Below are positions 1-11,699 of a stretch of 64,000 nt of DNA, one piece after another. The first letter of the stretch is position 1. Each line of letters begins with the position of its first letter. Under the pieces are notes generated by a model that did no database searches, was not told the origin of the DNA, and saw only the letters and a program-made list of their open reading frames with translations. The stretch spans positions 8,547,501 to 8,611,500 of the forward strand of contig CM053143.1 of assembly GCA_028571685.1 (NCBI GenBank), written 5' to 3'. The DNA comes from Heterohyrax brucei (taxonomy: Eukaryota; Chordata; Mammalia; Hyracoidea; Procaviidae). Position numbers and translations under genes: made by a program.

Positions 1-285
1 AAGAAAATATAGTGATACATCTTCCTCTACGGAAAGGAAGTCAAAGTAATATAAAGAAATTAAAGACTGGTTTAAGTCTAGAAATACCAGGGCAAATATT
101 AAGTTATCCACAAGGAAACTATCAATGCTATAATCACAACACTAAACAAGAAAAATATGAAGTCTCAGCAAATACAAAACCACCAAAGTTGAAAAAGATG
201 GAAACACATAAAAAAGAGTCAGCACAGAAAGCTAAATGGAGCAAAGGAATTGTCTACAACATACACACATAAAAACCCCATCAAA

Positions 286-3245
286 ATGACAGCACTAAGT
301 TAATAAATACCAATCACACTGAATATAAATGGATTAAATGCACCAATAAAGAGACAGAGAGTGGCAGACTGGATGAAAAAATACAACCGATCTATATGCT
401 GCTACAGGACATATATCTTTGACTCAAAGACGTAAGCAAACTAAAACTCAAAGAATGGGAAAAAATATCAAGCTAACAGCATTCAAAAAAAGAATAGGAT
501 TAGCAATCCTGCTGATAAAATATGCTTTAAAGTAAAATCTATCACACTGAATAAGGAAGACTATTATATAATGATTAATATTCCAGGAAAATATAACTAT
601 ATTAAATGCCTACATAGTAAATGACACTGCTCCAAAGTACATAAAACAAATACTAATTGCATTGAAAACAGAAATAGACAGCTGCAAAATAATAGTAGGA
701 GACTTCAACTCACCACTATCATGGAAAGACAGAACATCTAGAAAAAAACCCTCACTAAAAACATGGAAGATTTAAATGCCACAATCAACCAAGCTGACCA
801 CATAAACATATACAGAACACTCCACTCCACTCCACAGCAAATAATAAAAATCAGAGCAGAACCAAATGAATCAGACAGTGGAAAAAATGATTGAAAGAAT
901 TAATAAGACCCAAAACTGATTTTTTGAAAACATTAACAAAATTAACAAACTGATAAAAGAAAAATAGGAGAGGAAACAAACAACTTGAATAAGAAATGAG
1001 ATGGGTGATATCATAGTAGACCCAACTGAAATTAAAAGAATCGTGTCAATATACTGTGAAAAATTGTGCTCTAATAAATTTGAAAACATAGAAGAAATCT
1101 ATACAAATTTGTAGAACCATATCACCTAACAAATCTAGCACAAACAGAAGTAGAATAACCAAATCAAACCATCACAAAAGAAGAGATTGAAGTGGTAATT
1201 TAAAAAACTCCCAACTTAAAAAAAAACTCTGATCCGGATGGCTTCACTGGAGAATTCTACCAAACTTTTAGAGAAAAGTTAACACCACTATTACTAAAGG
1301 TATTCCAGAGCTCAGAAATACATGAAATATTCCGAAATTTATTCTATGAAACTAGCATAGCCCTGACACTCACATCAGGTAAAGATAGAACATAAAAGGA
1401 AAGTTATAGACAAATATCTGACATAGATGCAAAAATCTTCAACCAAATTCTAGCCAATCGAATTCAACAACATAGCAAAAAAACAAAAACAAAAGGTTAT
1501 GACGACCAAGTAGGATTCATACTAGGGATGCAGGGTTAATTCAACATTAGAAAAATAATTAATGTAACCAATCACATAAATAAAAGACAAGAATCACTTG
1601 ATTTTATCAACTGATGCAGAAAAGGCATTTGACAAAGTCCAACACTCATTCATGTTAAAAAGTGTCTGCAAAACAGGAATAGAAGTGAAATTTCACAAGA
1701 TAATAAGAAGCAGCTATATGATGCTAATAGCCAACATCATCCCAAATGGAGACAGTCTGAAAGCGTTCCTCTTGAGAAAGGGAGACAGATCAAGATGGTC
1801 ACCATTTCTATTCACCCTTGCCCTTGCCCTGAGGTTCTAGCTGGAGCAATCAGGCAAGATAAAGAAATAACGAGCATTCCACTTGGTAAGGATGAAATCA
1901 AAGCGTCTCTTAGACTTGCAGATGACATGATCTTATACACAGAAACATCTAAAGAACCCACAAAAAAACAAAGCAAAACAAAAACCCCACTGGAACTAAT
2001 AGAACAGCTCAGGAAAGCAGTAGGGTCCACATGCCAAGCCAAGCCAAGTGCCGTATAGAGGGTCCACATAAACATACAAAAATTGATTGGATTTCTCAAT
2101 ACCAATAAAGAAACCCTCAAAGAAGTCACTAAATCAATACCCTTTACAATAGCCCCCAAGAAGATAAAATACTTAGGAATAAATCTAACCAGAGGTGTAA
2201 AAGACCTATGCTAAGAAAACTGTAAGACTCTAGTGCAAGAAACCAGGAGAGATCTATCTAAGTGGAGGAATCTACCTTGCTCATGGATAGGAAGACATAA
2301 GTAACGTTGTGAAAATGTCTACTTTATTCCAAGTAGTCTATAAATACAGTGTAATCCCAATACAAATTCAGTATTATTTTTTAATGAGATGGAGAAACAA
2401 ATCAAATTCATACGGAAAGGGCAGAAACCTGGGACGAATAAGTATTTCTAAAGAAAAAAATAGAAAGCCTCAGAATACCTGACTTTAGAATTTATGACAC
2501 CGCCACAATAGTCAAAACAGCCTGGTACTGGTACAAAACAGGTATGTAGACCAATGGAACAGAATTGGAATGAATATACATCATCTAACTATGAACAAAT
2601 GATATTTGACAAAGGCCTAAAGTCCATGAACTGGGGAAAAGACAATCACTTCAACAAACAGTCTTGGCAGAACTGAAACAAGGCCCATACCTCACACCAT
2701 ACACAAAAACTAACTCAAAATGGATCAAAGACCTAAATAAAAAAAAATCTAAAACAATAAAGATCATGGAAGGAAAAACAGGGCCAATATTGGGAGCTCT
2801 AATAGACGTCATAAACCACAATGTATTATTAACAATGAACAAACACCAGAAAACAAAATAGAGAACTGGAAACTGTTAAAAATCAAACACTTAAGTTCCT
2901 CCAAAGATTTCACAAAAAGGGTAAAAAGACTACCTATGGACTGGGAGAGAATTTCTGTTTCCCAATAATCTGGTTGGAATCTAATCTCCATAATCTCCAA
3001 GGTACTACAAAACTGCAAGAAAAAGATAAATAACCCAGTTAAGTAATGGACAACAAATATGAACAGGCACTTCACCAAAGAAGTCATCGAGGACTTTAAT
3101 AGACACATGAGGAAGTGTTCATGATCTTTGTGTATTAGAGAAATCCAAGTCAAAACTACAGTGAGATACCATCTCATCCCAACAAGGCGGGCATTAATCC
3201 AAAAAGCACAGAATAATAAATGTTGCAGAGCTTGTGAAGCGAGTG
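286..3245 (+). pseudogene. L1 ORF2 (endonuclease/reverse transcriptase), decayed
   Basis: An ATG at 286 is followed by two in-frame stops, and then by the conserved ORF2 start that reads TLNINGLNAP. The endonuclease segment runs to about 840. Sequence then jumps to the IRAE..N..ENIN linker before the reverse transcriptase, so roughly 450 bp (endonuclease C-terminus and linker) are missing compared with the copy at 58553-62376. RT blocks follow: [11 protein letters not shown] near 1611-1650, and the catalytic box near 1914-1925, which reads LADD rather than FADD. The C-terminal segment ends near 3245. In L1 this protein nicks DNA and reverse-transcribes the element's own RNA; this copy cannot. 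Confidence 0.85.
2033..2058 (-). mobile_element. 26-bp SINE tail insertion with exact 11-bp TSD
   Basis: The L1 ORF2 reading is interrupted by 26 bp that match only the last bases of the local SINE (ACGGCACTTGG followed by CTTGG repeats, read on the minus strand). The insert is flanked by a perfect 11-bp direct repeat, AGGGTCCACAT, at 2022-2032 and 2059-2069. Removing the insert and one repeat restores the L1 alignment across the site. It is best read as an extremely 5'-truncated SINE copy. Confidence 0.8.
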
Positions 3246-4150
3246 ACAGTATGCAGTAGAAGGGAGGACGGCAACAAAAAAACAAAACCAAAGCCAAGTG
3301 CTGCTGAGTAGTTTTTCTAAATAGAATCCAACACTTTGAAGGACAGGATAGCAGGGTCAGGGTCTGGAGATCATGGTTTCAGTGGCCATCTAGGCTAATC
3401 CGCATAATTAAGTGTTTTTTTTTTTTTTTTTTAAGAAAACGTTTTGCATACCTCTTTGGTGAAGAGTGTCTTGGTCTTAAAAGATTGCCACCTAAGTAGC
3501 ATCAGTTGTTCCCAATCCATCTGGAGCAGAGGAGAATGAAGGCCACCAAACACAGGAGGAACATGAAAGTCCAGGAGACAGGAGATGTCATATGATCCAG
3601 AAACTATATCAGCATGAGATCAGGAGAACTAGATGGTGCCCTCCAACCACCAGTGACAGGGAGTACAATGTAAAGTCCCTGAGGTTCTGGGAAAGAAACA
3701 GGTGTGCAGGACTAGAACTCTACTAAACCAGACTTGATGGTCCAATAGACTGGAGGGTCCCCTGAGGACATGACCTCCAGACTCTTAGAATAGAGCTGAA
3801 ATCTATACCAAAGCCAACTCTTCAGCCAAGGATTGAAGTGAACTATAAGACACAGAATGATAATGGTGAAGAATGTGCTTCTTGGCTTAAATACATAAGT
3901 GAGACTGTCTGAGCAACTCTTGGGCAAAGACAAGATGAGAGGGTGGAGGGAGATAGGAGTTTTTCTGAGTGGATCCTGGAAGTACAGAGTGGAAAGGAGG
4001 AGTGTGCTTTAATGGCTGTGGGGAAGGAGGGACAGTTAGAGTTCCATAGTGTGTGTGGGGTGGTGGGTTTTTATATGGCAAACGAGCTTGGATTGCAAGC
4101 TTTTAAGTTTAAAGCACAGTAAAACATTTTAAATAAAGAATGAAAGAAGC

Positions 4151-6514
4151 AAGCACAGTAAGTAGTAGAGGCTTCTGTTTCTTATGCAAGAAAGCTCTCT
4201 CAAAACAGAATACAGTAACCAGAATTTTTCTGCTCTCAAAAGGAGAATTTATACACGTTTATATCAGGGGATATCTGAAGGGTATACATCATTAAATTTG
4301 TCCTAGGTTGATGATGGTCTTGTGTAATGTTTTGTCTGTGCAGTTTCGGTTGTTACAACATGGACAATTGCTCACCACTGCCACCCCAGGAAGGTTGTGT
4401 AGTGGTCAAGTGTCCCTTTTCTGAACAGTCTTGGACCCTGAAAAAGAATTTGTAATGAAAATTATAATAAACCCATTCATAACAGTCAATCACATTGGTT
4501 GTGACTCTGAAAAAAAAAAACTTGCAGCAAAGGCTGTTGTTACGGCAACCTCAGGCTGCTCTCAACAATCTCATAGGTTGGCAGCTGTGAACCCTGTTTG
4601 CTATAGTCCTATAATTAGTAACTATCTGAGGGTTAGCATGGAGTCTCAACATCTTGCTTAGTAAAGTAGAACATCAGTGAAAAAGAAGACCCTGAGAGAG
4701 ATAAATTGACATAAGTGGTTACAACAGTAGGCTCAAACACGGCAGTATATTGGAGGATGGTACGAGACTGGACGGTGTTTGCTGCATGCATGGTCTCTGT
4801 GAGCCAGAACTGACTCCATGGCACTTGACAGTAATGTGCAAGAAGAGTCAAGGTTTTTACTGGAAAGAAAATGCAAATTTAAATTGGAGAATAATAATGT
4901 CCAGTGAAGCTATTGCCACCTCTCCAATTTACTTCAGGAGACTTTAAAAAAAGTACTGTCATGTCCTCAGAGGAAAGATTCTGTGTGTCATTTGACATCA
5001 GAGGAAGGTAAAACATTTCATCTGTTATGTTGGAGACAATGAACCAATTAAACATGTGCACCAATTACATTTTCACTTGTTATTGCTGACAGATTCAAGT
5101 TCATGTCAATTCCATTTATGAAACCCAAACTGATTTCCCCTTTTGTGACTCAATTAAGAGTTCTGCCAGCGTGCAGTGGGTCTAACAATGTGTTCGGAGG
5201 CAGATTAGTGTGTGGAGTGCGTGCTGAGAGCATACAGGAGAGGCTGTTGACTCAGGAAGACATACAGTTTCAACCTGCTGTTGAAATTTTAGAATTTATG
5301 GAAATTGCAGCCATAGAGGCAGCATTAACTTTTACTGGAAAATCTAAAGTAGAAGGAGGCCCATCAAGGAAAGCCCTTAACAAAATGGGGGAAACTGAAA
5401 GCTTAGCCAGTAGTATTACACATCTGGGTAAATTTTTTAAAGGTGGGCTTTCGAGGGAGGCACCTGTGAAAGTGAAGTAGCAGCTCAGATATGGAAATCC
5501 AGGACAAGAGGAGGTCAACCAAACTAGCTCTTGTCTCACTGCTGGGACTTCAACTATAAATTCCTGACTTTCAACCTAATCAGCTTCTGTCCTTTCTTAC
5601 CTTTAAAAGAAAGCCTTCTCAGCATTAGTTCTGAAGCAGGGTATCAGGAAACATGAAGAGTGGTGAGGAATGTGGTTATCCTGCATGTTCATCAGTATAA
5701 GAGTGATAAAAAAGTAAATTTTTGGAAAGGCTGTTGTGAGAAAGCATCTTTTCTGAAACCAGAATCAAAAAGAAATTAAAAGCCAAATCAGCCAACATCA
5801 GGATAAATTTGGAATGTTAAACAGAGACCCAAGTATTTATGGCACAGAGTCTATGTCTTAAAACATTCTTCTTATCATAGAGAGCAAAGTCTGTTACAAT
5901 ATTATCTATGCTTCTGTGTAGGTAGTTTAATTGTAAGGAACTGTTGAAAATTGCATATGTTCTTGTTGTTAGGTGCATTGAGTCTTTTGTGACCCATGAA
6001 TGTGAGTTTTATTTTCAGATAATGTTTGACATCTGTTTTCTACAAACTTTTTATTAATGGGCCCAAAAAACTGGTTCTTGAATAGCATAGGAAAAAGGTA
6101 CTTCTTCCACTTTCATTTTAAGGATGTTGTTTGAATCTGATTAACTAATTCAGTCTGCATTTATTGACTGCTTACTCTGTACCAGATACTGGGCTGTGGC
6201 TAGAACGGTGAACAAGTTGACAACCGATTCTTGTCATTGTGGAGGTCTCAGTCTAGTAGACTGACTTGTCCAAATGTTTCAATGACATTTTTTTCTACTT
6301 TGTATAAAGTTAAACTGTACTGTTAATACAGGAAAGATAAAGCAGTTAAGGATAGACAAAAAAATGGAATCATGTAATCCCATCATTTGGAGATAAACTG
6401 TCAAGCTATTTTTGTTTGAGCGTGTAGTGATCTATGTGTCACTACACATATACCTCTATTTATCTCTGTATTTATCATTCCTCTGTCCATCTGGTCATTC
6501 CTTCATGTATGTGG
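4151..6514. other. No gene recognised; mostly unique sequence
   Basis: I see no conserved protein, RNA gene or SINE here. The longest open frame is 5103-5480 (+), 125 codons, with no recognisable family. Around 6155-6260 is a piece resembling a common ancient mammalian repeat (a TATTGACTGCTTACTCTGTACC-like motif in shortened form), and 6320-6500 resembles the 3' end of old L1M elements. Both assignments are weak. Confidence 0.4.
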
Positions 6515-8345
6515 ACCTGAAAATATAAGTTGAAGATGAGGAAAACTAAAACAAGTTCGTGAAATCCAAAGTATGACTTTGAGTATAGTCAACATGAATT
6601 AAGAGGCTGACCAGACTGAAAACCAGCAAGAGTGTGGGATGACATCACACACGAAGAAAAGAAAAGCCCATTAAAAAGTCATGACAGAAAGAAGATCAAA
6701 GTGGATGCTAGAAGGGACTCTGAAGCTTGTTCTGGATTGCGCAGTAGCTACAGTGAGTGGAGAATATGATGAAGTGAAAGAACTGAACAGCAGATTTCAA
6801 ATGGTGGCTCAAGAGGACAAAGTAAAATATTATAATGAAATGTGCAAAGACTGGCAGTTAGAAATCAACAAAAAATATGCTTGACATTTATCAAGCTGAA
6901 AGAACTGAAAAAAAATTCAAGCATCAAGTTGCAAAATTGAAAGAGTCTATGGACAATATATTGAACAACACAGCATCAAAGGAAAATGGAAGGAATACAT
7001 AATCAAAAAAACCTGATTGATGTTCAGCCACTTCAGGAGGTAGCATATGATCAAGAACTGATGATATTGAAAGAAAAAGTCCAAGCTGCTCTAAAGGCAT
7101 TGACGACAAACAAGGCTCCAGGAGTTGACAGAAAAGGGTGATCCGACAGAATGTAGAAATTACTGAACGATATCATTAATATTAAACACAAGTAAAATTT
7201 TGCTGAACATAATTCAGGAATGATTGCAGCAGTATATTGACAGGGAACTGCCATAAACCCAGAGTTCGATTCAGAAGAGGACATGGGATGAATAACATCA
7301 CTGCTGATGTCATTCAGATCTTTGCTGAAAGCAGAGAGATGCGTATCTATGCTTTTTTTGACTAAGCAAAGGCATCTGTGTGGATATTAACCAGTCACGG
7401 CTAACATTGCAAATAATGGAAATTCCAAAATATTTAATTTTTCTCATGAGAAACCTGAACATAGGCTAAGAGGCAGTTGTTCAAACAGAACAAGAGGTTA
7501 CTGCATGGTTTAAAATTCAGAAATGTGTGCATCAGGGTCATATCCTTATGACATGCTTATTCAATCTCTATGCTGAGCAAACAAGGCAAGAAGCTGGACT
7601 ATATGAAGAAGAATGCAGCATCAGGCTTGGAGGAAGACTTATTAACAACCTGCAATATGCAGGTAATTTGAATTTTCTTTCTGAAAGCGAAGAGGACTTG
7701 AAGCACTTATTCATGAAGGTCAAGTGTATACCCTTCTGTATGGATGGCACCTCACAAAATAAAAATCATCACAAGTGTACCAATAAGCTATTTCATGTTA
7801 ACAGATAAAAGATTGAAATTATCGAGGATTTGCTTTTACTTAGTTCTACAATCGATGCCCATGGAAGGAGATACCAAATGACATATTGCACTGGGCAAAT
7901 CTGTTGCAAAAGACCTCTTCAATAAAGTGTTAAAAGACAAATATGCCATTTTGAGGATAAAGGTGCTCCTGACCCAATTCATATTTTCAATTACCTTACA
8001 TGCATGCAAAAGCTTGAGAAAGAATGAGGAAGACAAAAGAATTTCAATTATGGTGTTGGCAAAGAATGTCTGGAAGATGTACAGCCAGAATGTTTCTTAG
8101 AAGTAAGGATGATAAAATTTCATCTTATGTTTTTTGGACGTGTTATCAGGATTGATCAGTCCCTGCAGAAGGGCATCGTGCTTGGTAAAGTGCAGGGTTG
8201 GTGGAAAAGAGGAAGACCCTCAACAAGATGGACTGACACAGTGGCTGCAAAAATGGGTTCAAACATAGCAATGATTATGAGGATGGCACAGGGTCTGGCA
8301 GCTTTTGTTCTATGGTACAGAGTCACTGGTCATCAGAACTGACTT
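6515..8345 (+). mobile_element. RTE-clade LINE, 5'-truncated and decayed
   Basis: Translations in several frames give, in order, the linker after the endonuclease, RT blocks and the RTE C-terminal box LMFFGRVIR..LGKVQGWWKRGRPSTRW (8124-8240), which is typical of the RTE/BovB group. The 5' end of the element is missing. About 130-150 bp between the APG motif (7118) and the GDP..C motif (7138) are absent relative to the family. The element ends near 8345 in a degraded version of the RTE 3' end, which the SINEs of this window share. Confidence 0.85.
6540..8342 (+). pseudogene. RTE reverse transcriptase remains
   Basis: Pieces that can be read: 6681-6884 (ELNSRFQ..YYNEMCKD), 7527-7808 (LFNLYAEQ..LINNLQYAGN..SEEDLKHLFMKVK) and 8109-8342 (C-terminal box). 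In intact members the 7527 segment carries the catalytic YADD; here it reads YAGN at about 7653-7664, so both catalytic aspartates are lost. Frames change between segments and stops intervene. RTE proteins combine an apurinic-type endonuclease with a reverse transcriptase; only RT and C-terminal parts remain here. Confidence 0.85.
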
Positions 8346-8600
8346 TGCGAAACCTGCCAAAAACAACAATTACAGATCCAGGATCCTGACTGAGGAAGTC
8401 AAGCATTATTTCATCCATCTTCTTTCTTCATCCTGCCATTGGATACACCAGGATTTGAAAACACATGGAGAGATTAGAGGAAAGGAGACAAATTCTTAGA
8501 TGTCTGTACTATTTTCATTTTGCATTGACTAATGCTGCCTATTAGCTGTGTCCTTATTCTGGAAGGCATCCAAATATTTACACTGAGTAAGATGAATTTC

Positions 8601-8767
8601 TGGAAACCCTGATGGTGTAGTGGGCTAAGTACTACCACTGCTAACCACAAGGTTGGCAGTTCAAATCCACCAGGCACTCCTTGAATACTCTGGAGGTCAG
8701 TTCCACCCTGGCCCCTAGGGTCGCCATGAGTCGGATCTGACTTAACGGCACTTGGCTGGCTGACCGG
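8601..8767 (+). mobile_element. tRNA-derived SINE (AfroSINE-like), CTTGG-tail type, exact TSD
   Basis: The copy starts GGAAACCCTGATGG and contains the box-B-like GGTTGGCAGTTCAAATCC, the central CCAGGCACTCC and the 3' end AACGGCACTTGGCTGG. A perfect 10-bp TSD, GATGAATTTC, sits at 8591-8600 and 8768-8777. The tail repeats a TTGGC-type unit instead of poly(A), as expected for a SINE mobilised by an RTE enzyme. Confidence 0.92.
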
Positions 8768-8777
8768 GATGAATTTC

Positions 8778-9733
8778 CAGTTCTTTAGACCCAGCCCGCT
8801 ATTCACACACAGGCACATGCACTCACACACAGAAAAAATGTCTGCTGTACATTTTTCCCTAATGCAGACAATATACCCTCTCTGGTTGAGTGAAATATCT
8901 TAAGACACAGTAAGAAGTCCTTTCTCTTCATGCTAAAAGCTCTGATTAGAAAAACACCCACCTGTATCCACTTATTCAGTAGTCAATTCCCTTGGGTGAA
9001 GAAACATCTACACAAATAGCTAGCCCACAGGAATCTTGCCTCACTATATGGTTGGATGGTAAATGGCTCTTATAACTGTCCTATGACTTTACTTTGCTAA
9101 ATCAAGTGGCTCCAGCCAACCACCTACTTTCTGATTTCTCTGACTGAGAAGCAGTTTTCCGTTTCCCCAAGCTTCAGAAGGCTCTCATCAAGCTCTCTTA
9201 AGACCCTCATTTAATTTCAGGCCCATTAGTCTTAGTGTCTGTAGATGTTCTAGTCCTCTCTGGGTGATTCCTTTTCAGAGCCTTTGAATGAGGACTTGGA
9301 AGCAGATGAAATGCCTCTGTTAACTACGAAGTTGGATGTCTACCTTCCTTAAGTATACTTTTCAATCAAATTTTGAGCTTTTAGATTTCACTTAAATAGG
9401 TTGGAGGTAGGTGGTAGGAATTAATAATTGCTAGACTAGTCCTATTAACTTTACCGAGCCTTTCTTGGGTGACTGTAGCATCTCTTTTAGAATGTGGTGC
9501 TATTTATAACCCATTGTTCTCAGTTTTAGTGCTTCAGCCAAAATTCTGAGACAACAGAAAGAGTTCTATTCAAATTCCTGTTACACACGCCAACAAAGTT
9601 GATTTTAAATTGCTTATGTAGTGTTTTCTAAATTCTTTTTAACCTTTGTTTATATCAGGAGCCATTAATCATGTCATTATTTCCTTTTGTAAATGTAACA
9701 TTAATAGTCAAATATCATTTCACCACATGAAAT
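8778..9733. other. No gene recognised
   Basis: AT-rich sequence without long open frames or recognisable repeats. A short CA-rich stretch lies at 8805-8832. Confidence 0.4.
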
Positions 9734-10241
9734 TGTCATGGATTGAATTGTGTTCCCCCCAAAAATGTGTGTAGCAATTTGGCTAGGCCTTGATTCCTGG
9801 TATTGTGTGCTGTTCCTAAATGCTGTAAATGATATTAAGCAATACACCTCTATGATGTTAATGACAGAGGATGGGCAGTGGCTGTGTTAGTGAGGCAGGA
9901 CTCAATGTACAAGATTATATTGTGCTTTGAAGCAATCTCTTGGGATATAAAAGAAAAGAAAGCAAGAAGACAGTTGAGGATCTCATACCATCAGGAAAGA
10001 AGCAGTGCTTGGAATAGTGCACATCCTTTCAAGCCACGATCCCCGCACCTCAGAAGTTTCCAGTACAGGGCAAGATTGATGGAAGGACCTTTCTCCAGAG
10101 TCAACAGAGAAAGGCTTTTCCTGGAGCTGATGCCTTGGATTTCAACTTTTATCTTACATTACTGTGAGAAGACAAATTTCTTAGTGTAAAAGCCACCCAC
10201 TTGTGATATTTCTGTTGCAGCATCAGTAGATAACTAAGATA
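9734..10241 (+). repeat. 5' LTR of the MaLR-like element
   Basis: It starts TGTCATGGATTGAATTGTG and aligns along its length with 11203-11694. Its 3' part holds a CTGTGAGAAGACAAATTTC segment where the other LTR has an AATAAA polyadenylation signal. The LTR runs into AGAATTTGGTATTGAAAG, which lies where a leucine-tRNA primer site is expected in ERVL-type elements (TTGGTA..). Confidence 0.85.
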
Positions 10242-11202
10242 GAATTTGGTATTGAAAGTAAGGTGCTGCTTTAACAGGTACGTAAAACATGAAAACAGTT
10301 TTGCAACTGTGGATGGGTAGAAGACTCAGGAGGAACTAAGCAGAACTATTAACACTGGAGAAGGTATAGATGGTGAGAAACAAGCAATAGAAGACACACA
10401 ACAGCAGCAGCAATCAGCAATGCAAAACCAGGAGACCAGTGTTAAGACAGCACTGGAGCCCACTCATGGAATAAGACAGCTGAATGCATGTGCACAGGAG
10501 GCTTCCTGGCATGTTGTGATGCCTCTGGGCACTTATAAGTAGCTACAGAGCTTTGGAACACTTGCAGGGCAGATGCAGGTGTGAGGCCTGGACCCACAGA
10601 CTACAAGAAACCGAAACTAAAGAGACAAAGAACGCAAGAAGCTGAGCTGACTCTGTCTAAAAATGTATGCCCAGGATCTCTGGGTTTTGAAAGGGTAGAG
10701 CCATGGCCCCTGGTATTTCTAAGGATAGAGTTGCCACTCAGATGCCCTAGGAGAATGGTGTGCCTAAAGCTAAGGGAACAGAGTTGCTGTCCCAGTGGGC
10801 CTGGAAAGGTGAAGCTGAAGCTCAGGGTCTTCACTCAGAATCTGAAGAGTGTGGCCAATACCTGGAGTCTGGAGGCCCAGACCATTGTGTAAAATATCTC
10901 AGACAATGGAGGATTGTTTTCAAAACCTTGAAGGCTAATGTAATATGTTGTGTTAACTTCCTTGGTGTTTCTTATGCCTTCTTTCCCTACAATTTCTCCC
11001 ATTTCTAATAGAAATGTATACCTTGTGAATGCCTGTTACATGACTGTACTTCAGATGCAGAGAATTTGTATTCCAGATTTCATACGTCAAGAAGAATTTT
11101 TGAATTTCGGACTTGGATTTGATTTTAAGCCTTTGCTATGATGGGATGAATATGTTTTGCATGTTGCAGGAATGTGATTTTTCAGGGGGCCGATGAGTAG
11201 AA
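10242..11202 (+). repeat. Internal region of the MaLR-like element
   Basis: 961 bp between the LTRs. A degraded primer-binding site is at 10243-10260. The end (about 11115-11202), with GACTTGGATTTGA and then GATTTTTCAGGGGGCC, resembles the 3' end of MaLR internal sequences just before the 3' LTR. Two overlapping open frames (10581-10892 and 10760-11008) do not resemble a known gag strongly enough to name. Confidence 0.75.
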
Positions 11203-11694
11203 TATCATGGATTGAATTATGTCCCCTCAAAAATGTGTGTAGCAATTTGGCTAGGCCATAATTTCCAGTATTTTGTGATAGTCTTATATGCTGTAAATCC
11301 TGCCTCTAGGACGTTAAGGAGGGAGAATGGGCAGTGGTTGTATTAGTAAAGCAGAACTCAATCTATAAGATTATATTGTACCTTGAGGCAATCTTCTGGG
11401 ATATAAAGGAAAGGGAAGCAAACAGATAGATGGAGGCCTTATACCATCAAGAAAGAAGCAGTCCTGGAAGCAGAGTGTGTCCTTTGGACCCACAGTCCCT
11501 GTGCCTCAGAAGCTCCCAGTCCACGTGAAGATTGATGACAAGGAAATTTCTCCAGAATCACAGAGAAAGACTTCTGGAGCTGATGCCCTGAATTAGGACT
11601 TTTGGCCTACTTTTCTGTGAGAAAATAAATTTCTCTTTGTTAAAGCCATCCATTTGTGATACTTCCGTTATACTAACACTAGATAACTAAGACA
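11203..11694 (+). repeat. 3' LTR of the MaLR-like element
   Basis: Direct copy of 9734-10241 with numerous substitutions and small indels. It carries AATAAA at 11624-11629, followed by GTTAAAGCCATCC, and ends ATAACTAAGACA. Extensive LTR-LTR divergence shows the insertion is old. Confidence 0.85.
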
Positions 11695-11699
11695 GAAAG

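Larger units (their letters stand above)
1..4150 (+). mobile_element. Old L1 LINE, 5' end outside window
   Basis: The order is inter-ORF spacer (to about 285), ORF2 remains (286 to about 3245) and 3' UTR (about 3340-4130). The spacer translates to a K/S-rich segment like the one upstream of ORF2 in the younger L1 at 62380-62630. The 3' UTR is the reverse complement, with many differences, of the one at 20950-21430; for example the stretch around 3735-3945 matches both there and at 39900-40050. The body ends in an A-rich stretch near 4110-4150. Many stops, frameshifts and an internal deletion near 835-845 mark it as old and dead. Confidence 0.85.
9734..11694 (+). mobile_element. MaLR-like (ERVL-type) LTR retrotransposon, LTR-internal-LTR
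   Basis: Two direct repeats of about 500 bp flank 961 bp of internal sequence. The flanks are GAAAT (9729-9733) and GAAAG (11695-11699), consistent with a 5-bp TSD with one change. The LTRs begin with the TATGGATTGAATTGTGTCCCC-like start and end with the TAACTAAGACA-like end of the mammalian MaLR group. The internal region has no pol gene, which is usual for this non-autonomous group. Several internal stops rule out a working product. Confidence 0.85.

Noticed and set aside
3284..3306. Another SINE-tail stub (CCAAAGCCAAGTGCTG)
   Set aside because: Only ~20 bp resemble the tail and I could not find a TSD, so it was not listed as a feature.
7527..7808. Host gene fragment with a 93-codon frame
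   Set aside because: The NLYAEQ and LINNLQYA motifs place it in an RTE reverse transcriptase.
8601..8700. tRNA gene
   Set aside because: The box-A/box-B-like segments belong to the tRNA-derived head of a SINE and lack a complete cloverleaf. The same holds for all SINE heads in the window.
9878..10189. 103-codon frame as a host gene
   Set aside because: It lies within the 5' LTR of the MaLR-like element and is broken in the second LTR.
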